A stretch of 64,000 nt of DNA from Dipetalonema caudispina. Taxonomy: Eukaryota > Nematoda > Chromadorea > Rhabditida > Onchocercidae. The stretch lies in contig JABVXV010000328.1 in the NCBI GenBank assembly GCA_013365325.1, forward strand, positions 1-64,000, written 5' to 3'. The position numbers and the translations under genes were made by a program. Positions 26,601 through 39,795 of this stretch are shown one piece after another. The number at the start of each line of letters is the position of its first letter. The first letter of the stretch is position 1. The notes beneath the pieces were generated by a model. The model was not told where the DNA came from. It did no database searches and worked only from the letters and a program-made list of their open reading frames with translations.

Positions 26601-29600
26601 TTTGATCGCGTTTACTGTCTTTTGCAGTCATTTGGGGAATTTCTACGGATCAACTTAAACTGATGATAATGTGCGCTCAGAATATGAATATAAGGCGGAA
26701 ACAGGAAAAGAAAGACTCCAGCCGCCACTGAATAAATTTTAGGTCCGATTATCGTGATGCGTTCAATTTTCAATGCCTCACAAGTGTCGTATTTATGTTT
26801 TGTGCCAGTTTTGCACCCGCAATTACATTTGGTGGTCTATTAGGTATGTTTACAAATACATTTTATAATTATGATGATATATTACTATCATCTAAGATAT
26901 CATTAATAAGTACTCCATGATAATGAAAATTTTGATTTCCGCTTATTTCAAAACTTTGGTTTCTCATTTTTTTTTTTTTGTGGGTAAGAAAAAAGCAAAG
27001 GAAGATAATATTAGTAATTTTTATTATCCGGAAATTTATTGATTGTTTTCAGGAAAATATACCAATGAAAAAATTGGTATACTTGAAACTCTGATGGCGC
27101 AATGCATTTGTGGTGTACTTTGGGGAGTATTCGCTGTTCAACCGCTTATGATTATGAGTGCAACAGGGCCAGTTCTTGTTTTTGAAGTTAGTCTGTATGC
27201 GGTAAGTTATCATTAAATCAATAATTCCATTTATTTTAAATCATTAAAGTTTTAAAATATTTATTGCTATAGTTTTAATTTAATAAACAAAACTGGAAAA
27301 AAAAAATTTTTTTTCCCATTATAATTCATCATATTTTATTTATTTGTTTATTTTTAAATTTATCATATGGATATTTATAATTTTTATCATATACATATAT
27401 TTTTTTAATTTATCGTATTTATTTAATTCTTTTTCATATTTACCATATATTTATCAAATTATTTCCAGTTCTGTACTAATTTAAATATTGATTTCCTAAC
27501 GGTACGACTTTATGCTGGCTTATGGGTGTTACTAATTTCAATCATTACTGTCGCAGTAGATGGATCCAGCATGTTACGTTATGTGACACGCTTCACTGAA
27601 GATATCTTTGCTTCATTGATTTCAGTGATATTTATTGCAGAAAGTTTACGATTTCTATATCAGGTGCTAAAATATAAAATATTTGATGATATTTTCAAAA
27701 AAAGTATAATGATTACATTTGTAAAAATTAAATGTAGAAAAATGAAATTAATTTACAATAAAAATATATGATTAAATATATATTAGAGATGAATTTTTTT
27801 TCTGCTTTCTTTTTGTTATTCATTGTAAGAAATTTAATTTTTAATTTTCACAAAAAATATTGTAAATGGCTAATGTGTTTATTGTTTTGTTTGATTTACA
27901 ATCAAATTTTTCTTTCTTTTTTTCTTTTTTTTAGACATTCATTCATAATCCGGTTGCAAATTTCGAATTTTATCAACATATTCGTCAAGAATGCGAAAAG
28001 AATACTGTCAACGGAAAGAGAAATGATTCACAGATGATGACAATTTGTAATGGTGAACCAAATACGGCATTATTAACAACCTTTATTATGATTTCTACTT
28101 TTGCATTAGCATATGGATTAAGACAGTTACGACAAAGTTACTATTTGGGAAGAACGGTTAGAAATTTTTTAACTATCATTTTAGTAAGAAGTATGATTTT
28201 ATTTGAATTTTATTTGAAAATTGAAAACTTCATTTGTCTTCCTAAAATTTCAATTAAAAACAGAAATTTTCGATCAATGTTTCTTTAATTTATCAATCGA
28301 GAAGCAATTTTCAGCTTCGACGTGCACTTGGTGATTTTGGTGTGCTAATTTCAATTGCAGTAGTTGCAAGTCTTGCACATCTGTTAGTTCCAGATCCTTA
28401 CTTACAGGTAATTATTATTTCACCTCAAAAATTTAATTATTGTTGAAGTTAAAGTTATCAGGATTAATTTATTCAAATTTCCATTCATTTTAGCGTTTGG
28501 AAGTACCGGATCATTTTAGCTTCACAAATATTGAAGCACGACGGCATGGTTTAGTTGTTTCTGCATATTTGCCATTGAATCAATTATGGGTAATCATCGT
28601 GGCATTAGTTGCAGCACTGCTTGTTTTTATACTTTTATTTGTTGAAACCGAAATTACTGAGTAAGTTTTCGGTTTTTTTTTTTTTTTTTTTTTTTTTTTC
28701 TTATACTTAACAAACGAATCTAATTGTATAAAATTAATTTGTAGTATAATTAATTTTATTAAAATTATTATAGATTGTTGCTGTCTCGTAAGGATCGTTG
28801 CTTGGTAAAAGGAATTGGTTTACATTGGGATTTATTGATAATGGGTGCATGCACCTTACTTTGCAGTATTTTCGGTTTACCGTGGATGTGTGCTGCTGCT
28901 GTACAATCACTTGCACATTGTAGTTCACTTTCTGTTCCAAAAAAAACTGCACCTGGTGAACGACCTGGTATAGTTTCCGAATTGATCTTTTATAATGATT
29001 GTATATTAACTGAAAAAAAAAAAAAAATGTATGACTAACCCAATATTTCATACAAATAGGAAGATATGAATTTCTTTTTTTTTTGCATGATTTTTAGAAA
29101 ATCAGAAATTTTGATTAAAATTCTTTTACAACATATTCATTATTCATTTCATGCAATTAATTCTATTACGTTTCATTTTCTCTCATCAATTACTATTTAT
29201 TAAATGATTATATAATTTAAGACTTAATTGAATTCATTATCAATTCGCTACGATTTGCTACGTTTCGATATATTAGAAAGTAAATGTTATATTACAGGTG
29301 TAGATCATGTTCTTGAACAACGAGTTACAACAATTGGTGTATCATTGCTTATGGGATTATTTGCTTTTGGTGGTTCATATCTACGACTTCCATTGGCATC
29401 TTTATTTGGTGTTTTCTTATATTTAGGTATTATGAATCTTACTGGAGTACAATTTGTTCAACGAATTATCCTTTTCTTTATACCAGAAAAATATTTCCCC
29501 GATATATCATATACAGAATCGGTAAAAATTGTTTAATAAATTTTTGTTTTCTTTAATTTAATATTAATCAAATTTTGTTTTTAAAGTATTATAAAGACTT

Positions 29601-30169
29601 ATTCTTTTGCAATTTTCTACTTCATATATTTCTTCAAATTTAAATTAATCTTAATTTTTTTTTAGGTTGATATCCGTCGAATGCATTTGTATACAGCTAT
29701 ACAAATAATATGCCTAATTATCATTTATGCTGTGAAACATTTCAAACGAACTGCTCTTGCTTTTCCATTTATTTTGATGCTTTTTATCTTATTGAGACAG
29801 CTTTTCCTTAAAAAAATTTTCACTGAAAAAGAGCTTAAAGCGGTAATTACTTTTCCTTTTTTTTTTTTTTTTTTTCCTTCGCATATTGAATAAGATATTT
29901 TTGGATATAATTTTCAAATACTTTTCATGTCAAATATTGATCAAGAAATTTTCTTTAATAATTCACTTTTTTCTTGAGTTCAAGTTCAATTTTTTTTCCA
30001 CTCGGATACGTTTTTTTTTTTTTTTTTTTTGAATATGAAAATTTTAACATAATTTTTGTATTATTTTTCTTCCACTAACATTTTTCAGTTGGATGGTAAT
30101 GATGAATCAAATAATGAAAATGGTTGGCTAGAGAAAGATTTCTTCGAAGATGCACCATTACCTGTATGA
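18404..30169 (+). CDS. SLC4-family bicarbonate transporter, AE (anion exchanger) type
   Basis: A plasma-membrane Cl-/HCO3- exchanger is predicted, with a cytosolic N-domain and a multi-pass C-domain. All 23 exons join in frame to 1161 residues: 18404-18794, 22764-22910, 23338-23435, 23828-23908, 24132-24225, 24390-24519, 24674-24789, 24907-25042, 25158-25259, 25349-25427, 25637-25831, 25989-26178, 26350-26473, 26743-26843, 27053-27201, 27469-27663, 27935-28156, 28315-28407, 28494-28660, 28774-28967, 29298-29521, 29666-29842, 30089-30169. Seen: the cytosolic hallmark WTETARWIKYEEDVEG (about 228-243), YHEVGRSIATLM (about 509-520), the TM1 hallmark APAITFGGLLG (about 652-662), GPVLVFE, FVETEITELLLS, GLPWMCAAAV, and LAFPFILML near the end. 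AE character comes from PNTALL in the third loop, the FPFIL segment and the tail ending EDAPLPV, compared with the AE1-3 tails. Exon 1 (130 residues) is not conserved in what I can recall and is joined over a 4 kb intron, so the true start is the least certain part. C. elegans relatives are the abts genes. The substrate preference is inferred. Confidence 0.93.
19903..20105. repeat. 30-bp minisatellite, about 6.7 diverged copies
   Basis: Units begin TTATAATG or close variants at 19903, 19933, 19963, 19993, 20023 and 20053, each exactly 30 bases apart, followed by a shorter, more diverged copy. The array lies in the first intron of the SLC4 gene. Confidence 0.85.
22045..22176. repeat. T-rich tract of about 130 bases
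   Basis: Almost pure T with a few C and A interruptions, in intron 1 of the SLC4 gene. The Phe-rich and Lys-rich frames read from it are artefacts. Confidence 0.95.
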
Positions 30170-30642
30170 AGAATGTTTGGTATGTTTTAAATAATATATC
30201 AGTATCTTATCATTTCCATTCATCTTGTTATCATTTATTGCTGTTATCATATTGTATTAGTACATATCAGTACTATATGTAATTGGTTAAAAAAAGTAAT
30301 CCACTTTTCTTTTTTTTTTTTTTTTTTGTTTTACCTATCTTCATTGTGCACAATTGAATTATACATATATCATGAAAATCTTATTACATTTCATATTTAT
30401 TGTACATTAATGTAAATTTTATTTTACACTATCTATTTCGTGTAATTAATTTCATTGCATTCCATTTTTCCTCCTCCCATCAACGGGTTTCAATTACCGT
30501 TTGATGGATAGTCGTGAAGGTTTGATCGAAATTCATTGCCGGTTTACCGTAATGTACTATGTTTCAGTACACTGGAAAATTTTGTTTTTTATCTGATAAT
30601 GATAGGTGTGTGGTACCTAGAAATTTAAGGCATCATTTTAAA

Positions 30643-30648
30643 AATAAA
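30643..30648 (+). terminator. candidate poly(A) signal, SLC4 gene
   Basis: AATAAA lies about 475 bases after the TGA stop of the SLC4 gene. A second AATAAA at 30871-30876 is an equally good candidate; the sequence alone cannot choose between them. Confidence 0.4.
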
Positions 30649-33348
30649 AAATTAAATTTGTTTAAATTACATTCCATTTTGATACATTCATTTCTTATAA
30701 ACGATTGAATTATTTTTCATTTACAGAATTCCTATCATACACCTTTAATCATAGTAAGCGTATAAGCCTTTCTGATAATTTATTCAAATCAGCATTTGTG
30801 CCAAAATATTTATAGCCTATATTATTTCATACATTCAGTTGTATTTCATTTATGCACGGGTATCAGTCAAAATAAAAGCTTTATACAACTAATCACATTA
30901 ATGTTTTATCACTACCACTGTAACTAATCATATCATCAACAAAACAACAATTTCAACATTTACAATTAAATTATATTTGATGGGGAGGAGGAAAAAAAAA
31001 AAAGAATTGATCACAAATTAAACTTCAACATGACTAATTTTATAGTACTGATGAATCAAGGATTCTTCTTTTTGTTATTTTTCGTAAAATACATTTCAAT
31101 CGAATTTATTTTTTCATTCATTTAAGATAATAAACGAATCAAGAATGAAGAGTAAAGAACATTTGTACTGATTTCTCGATTTTTCCACAATATAAAAACA
31201 TTCTACAAGTTTTTTTTTTTTTTTTTTTTTTTTGTTCCTTCCATGCCTAATTCAATAAAACTATACATATATGTACAGTATGTTTCAATTTGGAAAAATG
31301 AAATTACAATAATGTGTTGATATTTTTAGATAATTTGAACAAGTCAATGTCAAAATTTTATTGAATCAAATATTAGAAAATTTTGGAAAATATTTGCTAT
31401 CATTTTGTACAAAAAATAAAATTATCACAAGTAAAGGAATTTATTTCATTGTTGAAGTTTTCAAAATTTCAACAACATTACCGAAATGGATCTTTTGTTC
31501 AATTTGAAATTTCTTAAATGAATTATTTCATTCTTGGTTAATCAAATTACAAACAAATTTTTTTATTTGTAAAATGAACTGTACACGTAAATCACGCTAT
31601 TGCTGGTTGGCATGTAACATTTTTTTAAATTTCATTATCAACATCAATTTCCTTTTTTTTTTTCCCGAGTTACATTCTACAAAACGAAAGTTCTGCAAAA
31701 ATGATTGCATTTTCATTGGAATTTATCATAGTCGTAAGTTATACAGTAACCTGTTTTATCTGTAATCAAGTTTATGATAAATATAACGAACGACAAATAA
31801 CTCGTTTTTTTTTTTTTCTTTTTCTATCCAAGAATGATTTATATTGAACTAATAAAGAACTAAACTGGTTATTCACTATTAATTAACATTAATCACTTTT
31901 TATTGCTATACTAAAAAAAAAAATTAAAAAAATTCGTTTAACGTAAGTTTATTATTGGCTATAATCCCTTTTCATTGAAACGATAATTATGTAATTGTTT
32001 GAGTTGTTACAATTATTATTATTGTTCTTTTTGTTGTTGTTGTTGTTGTTGTTTTTTTTTTTTTTTTTTTTTTTTTGTTACAACACTACTATAATTGTTG
32101 TGTTGATTTAATTAATATTGTTATTGTTATGATATAATGTATTGCTTTTATAACAATCAATTGTTTTGATCCTAAAGGATAATCATAAATTTTAACAAAG
32201 ATGATGTTTTAGCAAACATAGAGATGAACGAAAAAATAAATAAATAAAATGAAGAAAACATGAAGAATAGATGGGAAAAACTATTATTATTGTTGTTGTA
32301 TATTATTTTCCATCGACATGATTTATCAGACATTCCGAGGATAAAAATCTTGAAGTGTTCGTATTTCATTCATGATTTTAGCTTTGAAAATAGAATTTTA
32401 AAATTAACAATCGCCGTTATTCATTCTTCTTCCATTATCATCATCATTATCATTGATATATTTTACTAAATGATGCTATTCATTGTTGCCGTGTTTTTTC
32501 GTGTAAAAATAAAATTTTTAAAAAGTTTCAAAATCCTTAAAATTGGATATGGTATGTTTGGTTACGCTTTTAAGTAATACATGAAAGGATAATATAACTA
32601 AAATTACGCCACTAATAGCTAATTCATCAAAATGCTTATCATAACCAGTAGTAGAAGTTGTTCTCTTCATACCCTACAAATTCTACGAATCCAATAATGC
32701 CAAATAAAATTAAACAACCGTGTAATGTGACCTATCAAACAACTATCAATCTTACAAAATAAAAATTCAAAATTAAAATATTAAATTTTAAAGGTCAATC
32801 AATATACATGTGCTAAAATTGTTATAGTGAGCAATTAATGTAATTTCTTTTTCTCTTTAAGAAAATATGCATATTAGGGGTAACAACCTTTAATACCTTT
32901 GGGAAGTGTTTTTGATCGCAAAAAAAAAAAAAAAAAAGGTCAAATTGATCAAAATGTACAATAGTAGCTGTAATTCTACCGCTTCTAATTACGTTTGTAG
33001 TAAAAAGCAAAATTTTAAGTAATTTCAAGAAAATAATTCGTTGTTACGGCTTGGCAACTATTGTGATCAATCATTAGTGTCATAGAATTTGTTGTTTGCA
33101 AGAATCTATCAGACAGCTCGTCCTTGCCCTTTAAATGATAAATTTTATTCCAATTTTACCGTTCATTATCAATTATATCAATTGATATCATCTGAATCAA
33201 TCTTATTTATAATATCATTTAGATAATCATATTTTACCTATCGATATTAAAAAAAAAAAGCATTAAATTCGATCAACGAAAGCGATAAAACAAGAAGAAA
33301 TAAAAAGAAGCGAAGATTATTATTATTATTTAGTGTTGTTTTTATTTT

Positions 33349-33402
33349 CAAATATTTTCAACTCTAATTTTTTTACAAATATTTTCAACTCTAATTTTTT
33401 TA
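33349..33402. repeat. 27-bp perfect tandem duplication
   Basis: A 27-base unit beginning CAAATATTTTC occurs twice in direct succession (33349-33375 and 33376-33402) with no mismatch visible. Confidence 0.9.
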
Positions 33403-33560
33403 CCTTCTTTACATCAAAATTTAAGTTTGAAATTTCGATAAGGTAAATTCTTCCATTTCAACATTTTATGATTGCTAAAATCTATCGATATTTCTTATAA
33501 TAATATTCATTTGATTCAAATGAATTTTTCATATTCTCTAAATCATAACGTTTGAAATTT

Positions 33561-33594
<34 letters not shown>

Positions 33595-33949
33595 AAAGAA
33601 AAAAAAATATAAAACTATCATCTCACAGATGAAAATATTTATTGGTAGAAAACAAAAAAAGACAAAAAAAATCAATCATAAAATTTACAACAGATATATC
33701 GTAATAGTAAAAATAAATTTTTTTAATGAAATCCTTTTTTTTTTTTTTTCTTGGAAAAAAAAGAAAAAAGTAAATAAATAATTTTTGTATTTATGAAACT
33801 TTCAAAATGTTAATGTTAGTAATAGCGGTAGCGTTCCACTTGCGTGAGCAGTTTCGCAAGAATTCATCATCGACAAATATTACCGCTTTTCATTTGCCAC
33901 TGTTATCATCACCATCACCTTTCATCAATTTTCACATCCTTTACCTACC

Positions 33950-33984
33950 TTCTTCTTCTTCATCATCATCATCATCATCATCGT
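33950..33984. repeat. (TTC)n-(ATC)n microsatellite
   Basis: A short TTC array passes into CAT/ATC triplets inside a pyrimidine-rich, relatively GC-rich stretch. Confidence 0.9.
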
Positions 33985-34840
33985 CTCCTCTTCCCCGCTT
34001 CTTTCCCTCCCGTTCCCCGCCTCCCCGCTTTTTCTGGCCTCATTTCCTGTCTTATTTGTCCTAATCCCTGAATTTTGCTCCGCTTTTTCCCCCTTGTCCA
34101 TCTTTCCTTCATTCTTTTTCTCTACCATCCTTCTTATGTAATGATGTCTCACATAAATTTTTACAAAACTATTGCCCTTCATCACTTTTTTTTTTTTATA
34201 ATGGCATTCAAAATTCCTTCTTTTTCTTTTTTTTTTTTTTTTTCTCTTGCAAAATGAAGATTTTAAATTTTTGAAATTAACACCAATCAATGTATTGATC
34301 CTACGGTTAGTTTATTTATGTTTTACAATGTATTCTTCAATCGTCGTTTACGTCACGTCATCCTACTCATCATTTCTTGTGACAGTTTCAATTGGCTTCA
34401 TTAGATGTTTTGAAATTGTTGAAATTTAAAGTGTATAATTTTAAAGACTAAATAATTTTTCTTATAAAATCAAGATTTAATTTAAGATTGATGATAAAAT
34501 AGTGCATATTAAAACGATATATTTATCAATAGTAATAAGTCTTTTAGCTGAGTTATATAGCAGCAGGTAAAAGATGTATCAAATAGGTAAACTATTATTA
34601 TGCGATATGTTTAATCTATCGGAAAAAATTTTGGATAAATAACAGATAATACTCTTTTAAATTCTTCCTTTCTTTTTTTTTCCCCCCCCCCCCCCGATTA
34701 AATGCAATTTCAATTGTAAAATTTTGAATGAGTATTTAAGATTCAAACAATGAAACAGCTAAAGAAGTCGTATATAACGTTTAAAAACTGATTTGGCGGT
34801 TCATTGGAAGATTTCACTGTCCTTGATTGAACCATCGACC

Positions 34841-34908
34841 TCTTCTTCTTCTTCTTCGTCGTCGTCATCGTTGTTGTCGTCATCATCATCATTATTATCA
34901 TTGTCGTC
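34841..34908. repeat. compound triplet array (TTC, GTC, ATC, GTT)
   Basis: Triplet-periodic array. On the minus strand one frame reads as an Asp/Asn block followed by a Glu block and then VDGSIKDSEIFQ and a stop. This could be a chance reading of a compound microsatellite. Confidence 0.85.
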
Positions 34909-35150
34909 CTATTCCGTATCGCGAGAATTGGTTGATTGTCAGCGTTGTTTCATTAAATAGCTCTATCAATGCATACCTGTTTTATATATCTCGTTACACT
35001 TGAGGAAGATTATTCTTCTGGCACATTAATGTATCTTTGGCTAGACTTGAAATTCAATCTTACTATTATATATCGTATCTCGTGAAACGGATGGAGTAAA
35101 GAACAAAGTTTGACCTTGGAATTCATCCACTTTACTGTCACCATTTTCTC

Positions 35151-35186
35151 TCCCTCTCTCTCTCTCTCTCTCTTCTTCCCCTCTCT
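35151..35186. repeat. (TC)n microsatellite
   Basis: TC dinucleotide array with minor interruptions in the gene-poor interval. Confidence 0.85.
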
Positions 35187-35673
35187 TTCTATTACAAAAA
35201 ATCCTTATATCAGAATTTGCGGGATTTTTTATATGTTGTGAGCAGTGTGTATTTTATTTTTACTAACATTTATTGTTTAGCTCCATAATTGTTATTTTCT
35301 AAAAATTTAATATAAATATTATCCTTTGCTAACATTACATTTCTTTTATTTCTTCCAATTTAATTGCGAAAAACTTCTCAAAATTTCACAATCTTCCAAA
35401 AATATTTTCGTGTTTTTCATCAGAAAAAGAGATTCGTTTAAATTTTGAAATAAGCTCAACTAAAGGATAATTCTATCGGCTCCTTATTCCCAGCAGAAGT
35501 TTTACGTTATGAATGATAAATTTTATAATATGAGAAAATCATTAAAGTCATTAAAAAAACTTTGTTTATAACTTTATCATAAGTTCTTCAACATTGTAAA
35601 TATGAATCAATTATAAATATTCTTTGATTTGTTTTCAGTTATTTCCTTGAAATTTAATATTGTTTTCTGTTTC

Positions 35674-35697
35674 ATATATATATATATATATATATAT
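35674..35697. repeat. (AT)n microsatellite
   Basis: Pure AT dinucleotide array of about 24 bases. Confidence 0.95.
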
Positions 35698-36833
35698 CCA
35701 TGAATAATGCTATCATTCAATTTCAAGCTTTTCCATTATTTTACAGTTTCATTGAATATTATGTTATAATTGCTATTAAAATATGACATAAATTGTTTTT
35801 CAGTTAAAGAATTTTCTTTTCTAATTAGCACAATTTTTGCGTTTAGAACATTCATACTCAATGGTATAATTTTGAAATGATTTCGTTAATTCATTAATAA
35901 CGAAAAAAAAAAAAAAAAGAGAAAAAACGCGTCAATTTTCGAGAATTTCGTAAATGTTTTCACTTTCATTAGTCAGATTCACCAAAATTTTTTATTTTCA
36001 AAGCTTAATTAAAGACTATTTTATTTCATATGAGAATTGAAAAGGTGCTCATTTCTATCTTACTGCCATTATTGATAGTTTAAGCTAAATTCTAATGTTT
36101 ATAAACAACTTTTTACAAAAAAAAAGAAAAAAAAAAGGAGGGAATAAAATGGATTATTTTTGATATCATTCTTCAATTTGATTGTTAACAGAAAAGCTCA
36201 AAATGTGAAAAGATTTTGATAAAAATAAAAATTTACAATTAAAAAAAAAAAAAAGTACCCATTAAAGAATGGCGCTAATCCTTTCTTCTTTTAGTTTGTT
36301 TATAAAATTCTTCAATTTTTCTGATAGCATTCAAAGAATTTCGATGAAAGCAAAGGCAAGAAGAAGCGGCATTTTAGCAAATATTTTTGTCCTATAGCAC
36401 TTTTAAAAAAAAAAAAAAAAAAAAGGAAGAAAAAGAAAAAAAAAAAGAAAAAGCAAAAGAGGAAAATGAGGTATTTCTGTATACTAACTATCATCGGCAG
36501 CTTTTGCTTTTATTACTTTTCATCTTCCGATCAAACTTATCATTTTTTCTTAGCTTTATCTTCGTTTTTTTTTTTTTTTCTTTTTCCTTTTTCCACCTAT
36601 CACTTTTTGTACAAATTAATAGTCAAATTTTATGAATTATATATTTACTGCAATGAGTATTTAGAAAGTTTTTGAAAATTTCTTTTTGAACAGCTATGAT
36701 TCATTTCTCACTAATTTCGATCACTTTATAAATTCAAAAGAAAAAAAAAAAAAACAAACAGTGTAAAAAGTGCAATTAGAGTTATGCAATCCAATTACAC
36801 CAGTAGGTCAAAATTTCTCAATTCTTCTCTTTT

Positions 36834-36869
<36 letters not shown>

Positions 36870-39725
36870 AAAATGTTAAATGTAAAATGTGCAAGTTATT
36901 TTGCTTGCAGTTTAAATGGTATTTAAAATAGCTGCTTTAAATGACTGATTAATTGTGCCTTCATGTTTGATTATTAAAAATTTCACAATAAATTTTAGAA
37001 ATTCCACTTAAATTTGAAACATTCTACTACTATCAATTGCTTTCAATGTATACAAACTTTCATAAAATTCATCAATATATATGTTGATAATGTATCCTGA
37101 ATGCGATACCTTTCATCATCATATATGGAAAAGCCTTAGATATCAAAATTAAGCCAAAAATACTTATCGTTTATGGCTGCTTCAAATAATACTATTCATT
37201 CTTAGCTATAATTTTATTAACGGCAATCTGTGGACGATTTAAATGAGCTAATTAACATATTTAAATTTGAAAAAGTGAGAAGTTGGAATTGATTTATGGA
37301 AAAAGGATGATTTTTGTAAGATTTCAACAAAATACTACTGCTTATGAAATTTTTATATTTTCTTTATTGTTAGTAATCAATATATTTTGCAATTTTAATC
37401 GATTGCTTAATGAAAAGCTAAATGTTATGGTAACCATATTACTCTTATCGATCGGGAAAATTAAATCCTATAGTAGCATAGTGATCGGCTTACTTGTATC
37501 AATCAAACTTCCTGATCATAAATACTAATCTTTTCCTATCTTAAATATTCATCTTCCTCCAGATTGTTAACATTTTTATTGATATTAACTGTCGAATTTT
37601 AATTCCCTTCCATTATTTTACTTTTTCTTTCTGTTATGATCTCACTTTTTTCCCTGTTTTTATTGAACATTTAGATTAATTTTGTGATATTTGATGGGAA
37701 ATTAAGTAACATTTTTATTAATGTTTGTAGTAAACTTTTTCCTTTATTTACATTGATTAGTTTGGATTATTAATTAGCTTGTAATTGTATTGAACTTCGA
37801 AATTTGGAAAAAAAAACTCACTGTTGTATTTATTTCAAGTTTTCAAATATTGTTTTTTATAAATTGAAATCGAGAATTAATTGAATTGATATTTATTTAC
37901 TTTTTTTTATAAAATTTTAAGTATATTTGTTAACAAAAATATTATGCGTGTTTGAAAATTGACAATTCTTCTTTAACCCAAAATCCGATCGTTAATATGG
38001 TACCTTATTATTAGTTCTATGCTGAAAAAAAAAAAAAAAAAGCTGAACTGATAGTAAAACGTTATCAACAATTTTAAAATTAGAAATTCAAAAAAAAAAT
38101 TGACAATGATTACAGTTTTTTCTCAACGATGGATAGTCTAAGGGAAGCTACTGAAAGAAAAATCCGGGGATATCAGTGGAAAAAATCATTTTTTTTTTTT
38201 TTTGACAATTTTTAGAATCTTCATTTTGAGCAGATAGTTTTTAATTGTCAAAAATTTTTTCAACAACAACAATTCCGTTGTCAAATAATTTACCGTAAAA
38301 TGAAGAGTATAGATTAAAATTAGAATTCGAAGCCGGAAATAGAAAATTAATTTCATGCAAAATAGTTATGGTTGTTTATCCATTTGAAATTTCCTCCAAT
38401 AATGTTATGTTTATCTTCAACATCAATCATTTCGAAGTGCATATAACCTAAATTAACGAATCTAAATTTCTTGTTTATCATTATTATTTGCTATTGTTTA
38501 CATTTGTTTTGTTTTTTTTTGCAAGAAAAAAAAAGAATGCAAATGGAATGAATGAGATATTATCAATTCTTTTCAAATTCCTGCTGTTTAATCATTTTTT
38601 TTCAAAATGATTTCGTAAAATTGGATCACCAGACGAAAATTCTCTACAATTTTTGAATGATAATTATTATTCAAATTTAAATTATAGAACATTAAGCATA
38701 GTTGTTTTTGGTTATTGCAAAAAGTAGAAGTTTAACATTTCCACCGTAAATTCACTTTCTATTCAACTATTTTAATAAAAATTTGATTAATTAAAGCACA
38801 TTTCCATTTTTGCTTGAATAAATGACGAATTGTTTCCTTTCAACAAAAGAACAAGCTCATCAAATATTTCACTAAAGTGGGAAATTTAAAATTTTTATCT
38901 TTATCATCATTTTCTTTCAGTTCATCATGAAAATGTCAAAGAGAAATGAAACAATGATACAAATATTAGTTTTCAACTCTCAATGAAAAATGACTACTTT
39001 TTTTCCCTTTTTTTTTTTTCATTTTCTCTTTCAAACAATTACAATAGTAATCATAATTTTAATTCCAATTTAACGATTAGTGGTTGTAATTTTGGCCAAA
39101 ATTGATATAGCATACATTGATCAATAATATTCATCATAATAATAGCTGATTTATGGTTATTCTACAAAATAATATATTGAAATTTCAATTAGATTTATTC
39201 TAATATTAAAATCAAATTAGAAATCATGATAAAAAACTTAATAAAACAAATTGAGAAGGAATACTTATAACATAAATAGTTTCAGTTTCTTTTTTTTTTT
39301 TTTTTTGTTTTAATCATTTAATTCTTTTCTCTAACGAATTTTTATTCTAAATTTTATAGGAATGCAACGTATGCATTATCATCTGCCTTACTTTTCAACT
39401 TTCATATATATATGTATGTATATAGAGATATAATTTATCGTATTCAAAAGAATACTATTATCATTTAAAATGAATTAATTATTCGAACTTTAAAATAATT
39501 TTAATTATATATATTAATTGGTCTTTCTTTCTAATTTTTAGTTTTATTGATTTTTTTTTCTATCATTTTTTCTTTTTTCTTTATTTTGTAAACTTTTTTA
39601 TCAGCTGTTAAAATGCAATATTGTTTGAAATGAACGATTTGAAATGAATCGTTGGTAAAATTTTAAAATTTAGCATAGAGCGTGAAGCTATCTGGTTTTA
39701 CGGTTTATTATTAACACGAAGTTTA

Positions 39726-39726
<1 letters not shown>

Positions 39727-39793
<67 letters not shown>
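39727..39793. repeat. poly(A) run of about 67
   Basis: The longest uninterrupted homopolymer in the window. No retrogene or target-site duplication is evident beside it. Confidence 0.95.

Positions 39794-39795
<2 letters not shown>

Noticed and set aside
33807..34064. 85-codon frame with a Ser run and a Pro/Arg-rich end
   Set aside because: It is a reading of triplet microsatellite and pyrimidine-rich sequence; no splice context or conserved motif.
37283..37528. 81-codon hydrophobic frame
   Set aside because: Opens at a non-ATG codon, no family recognised and no neighbouring exons.
39727..39793. 67-base poly(A) considered as the tail of a retrogene or SINE
   Set aside because: No coding remnant or flanking target-site duplication is visible, and similar A/T runs occur throughout the window.
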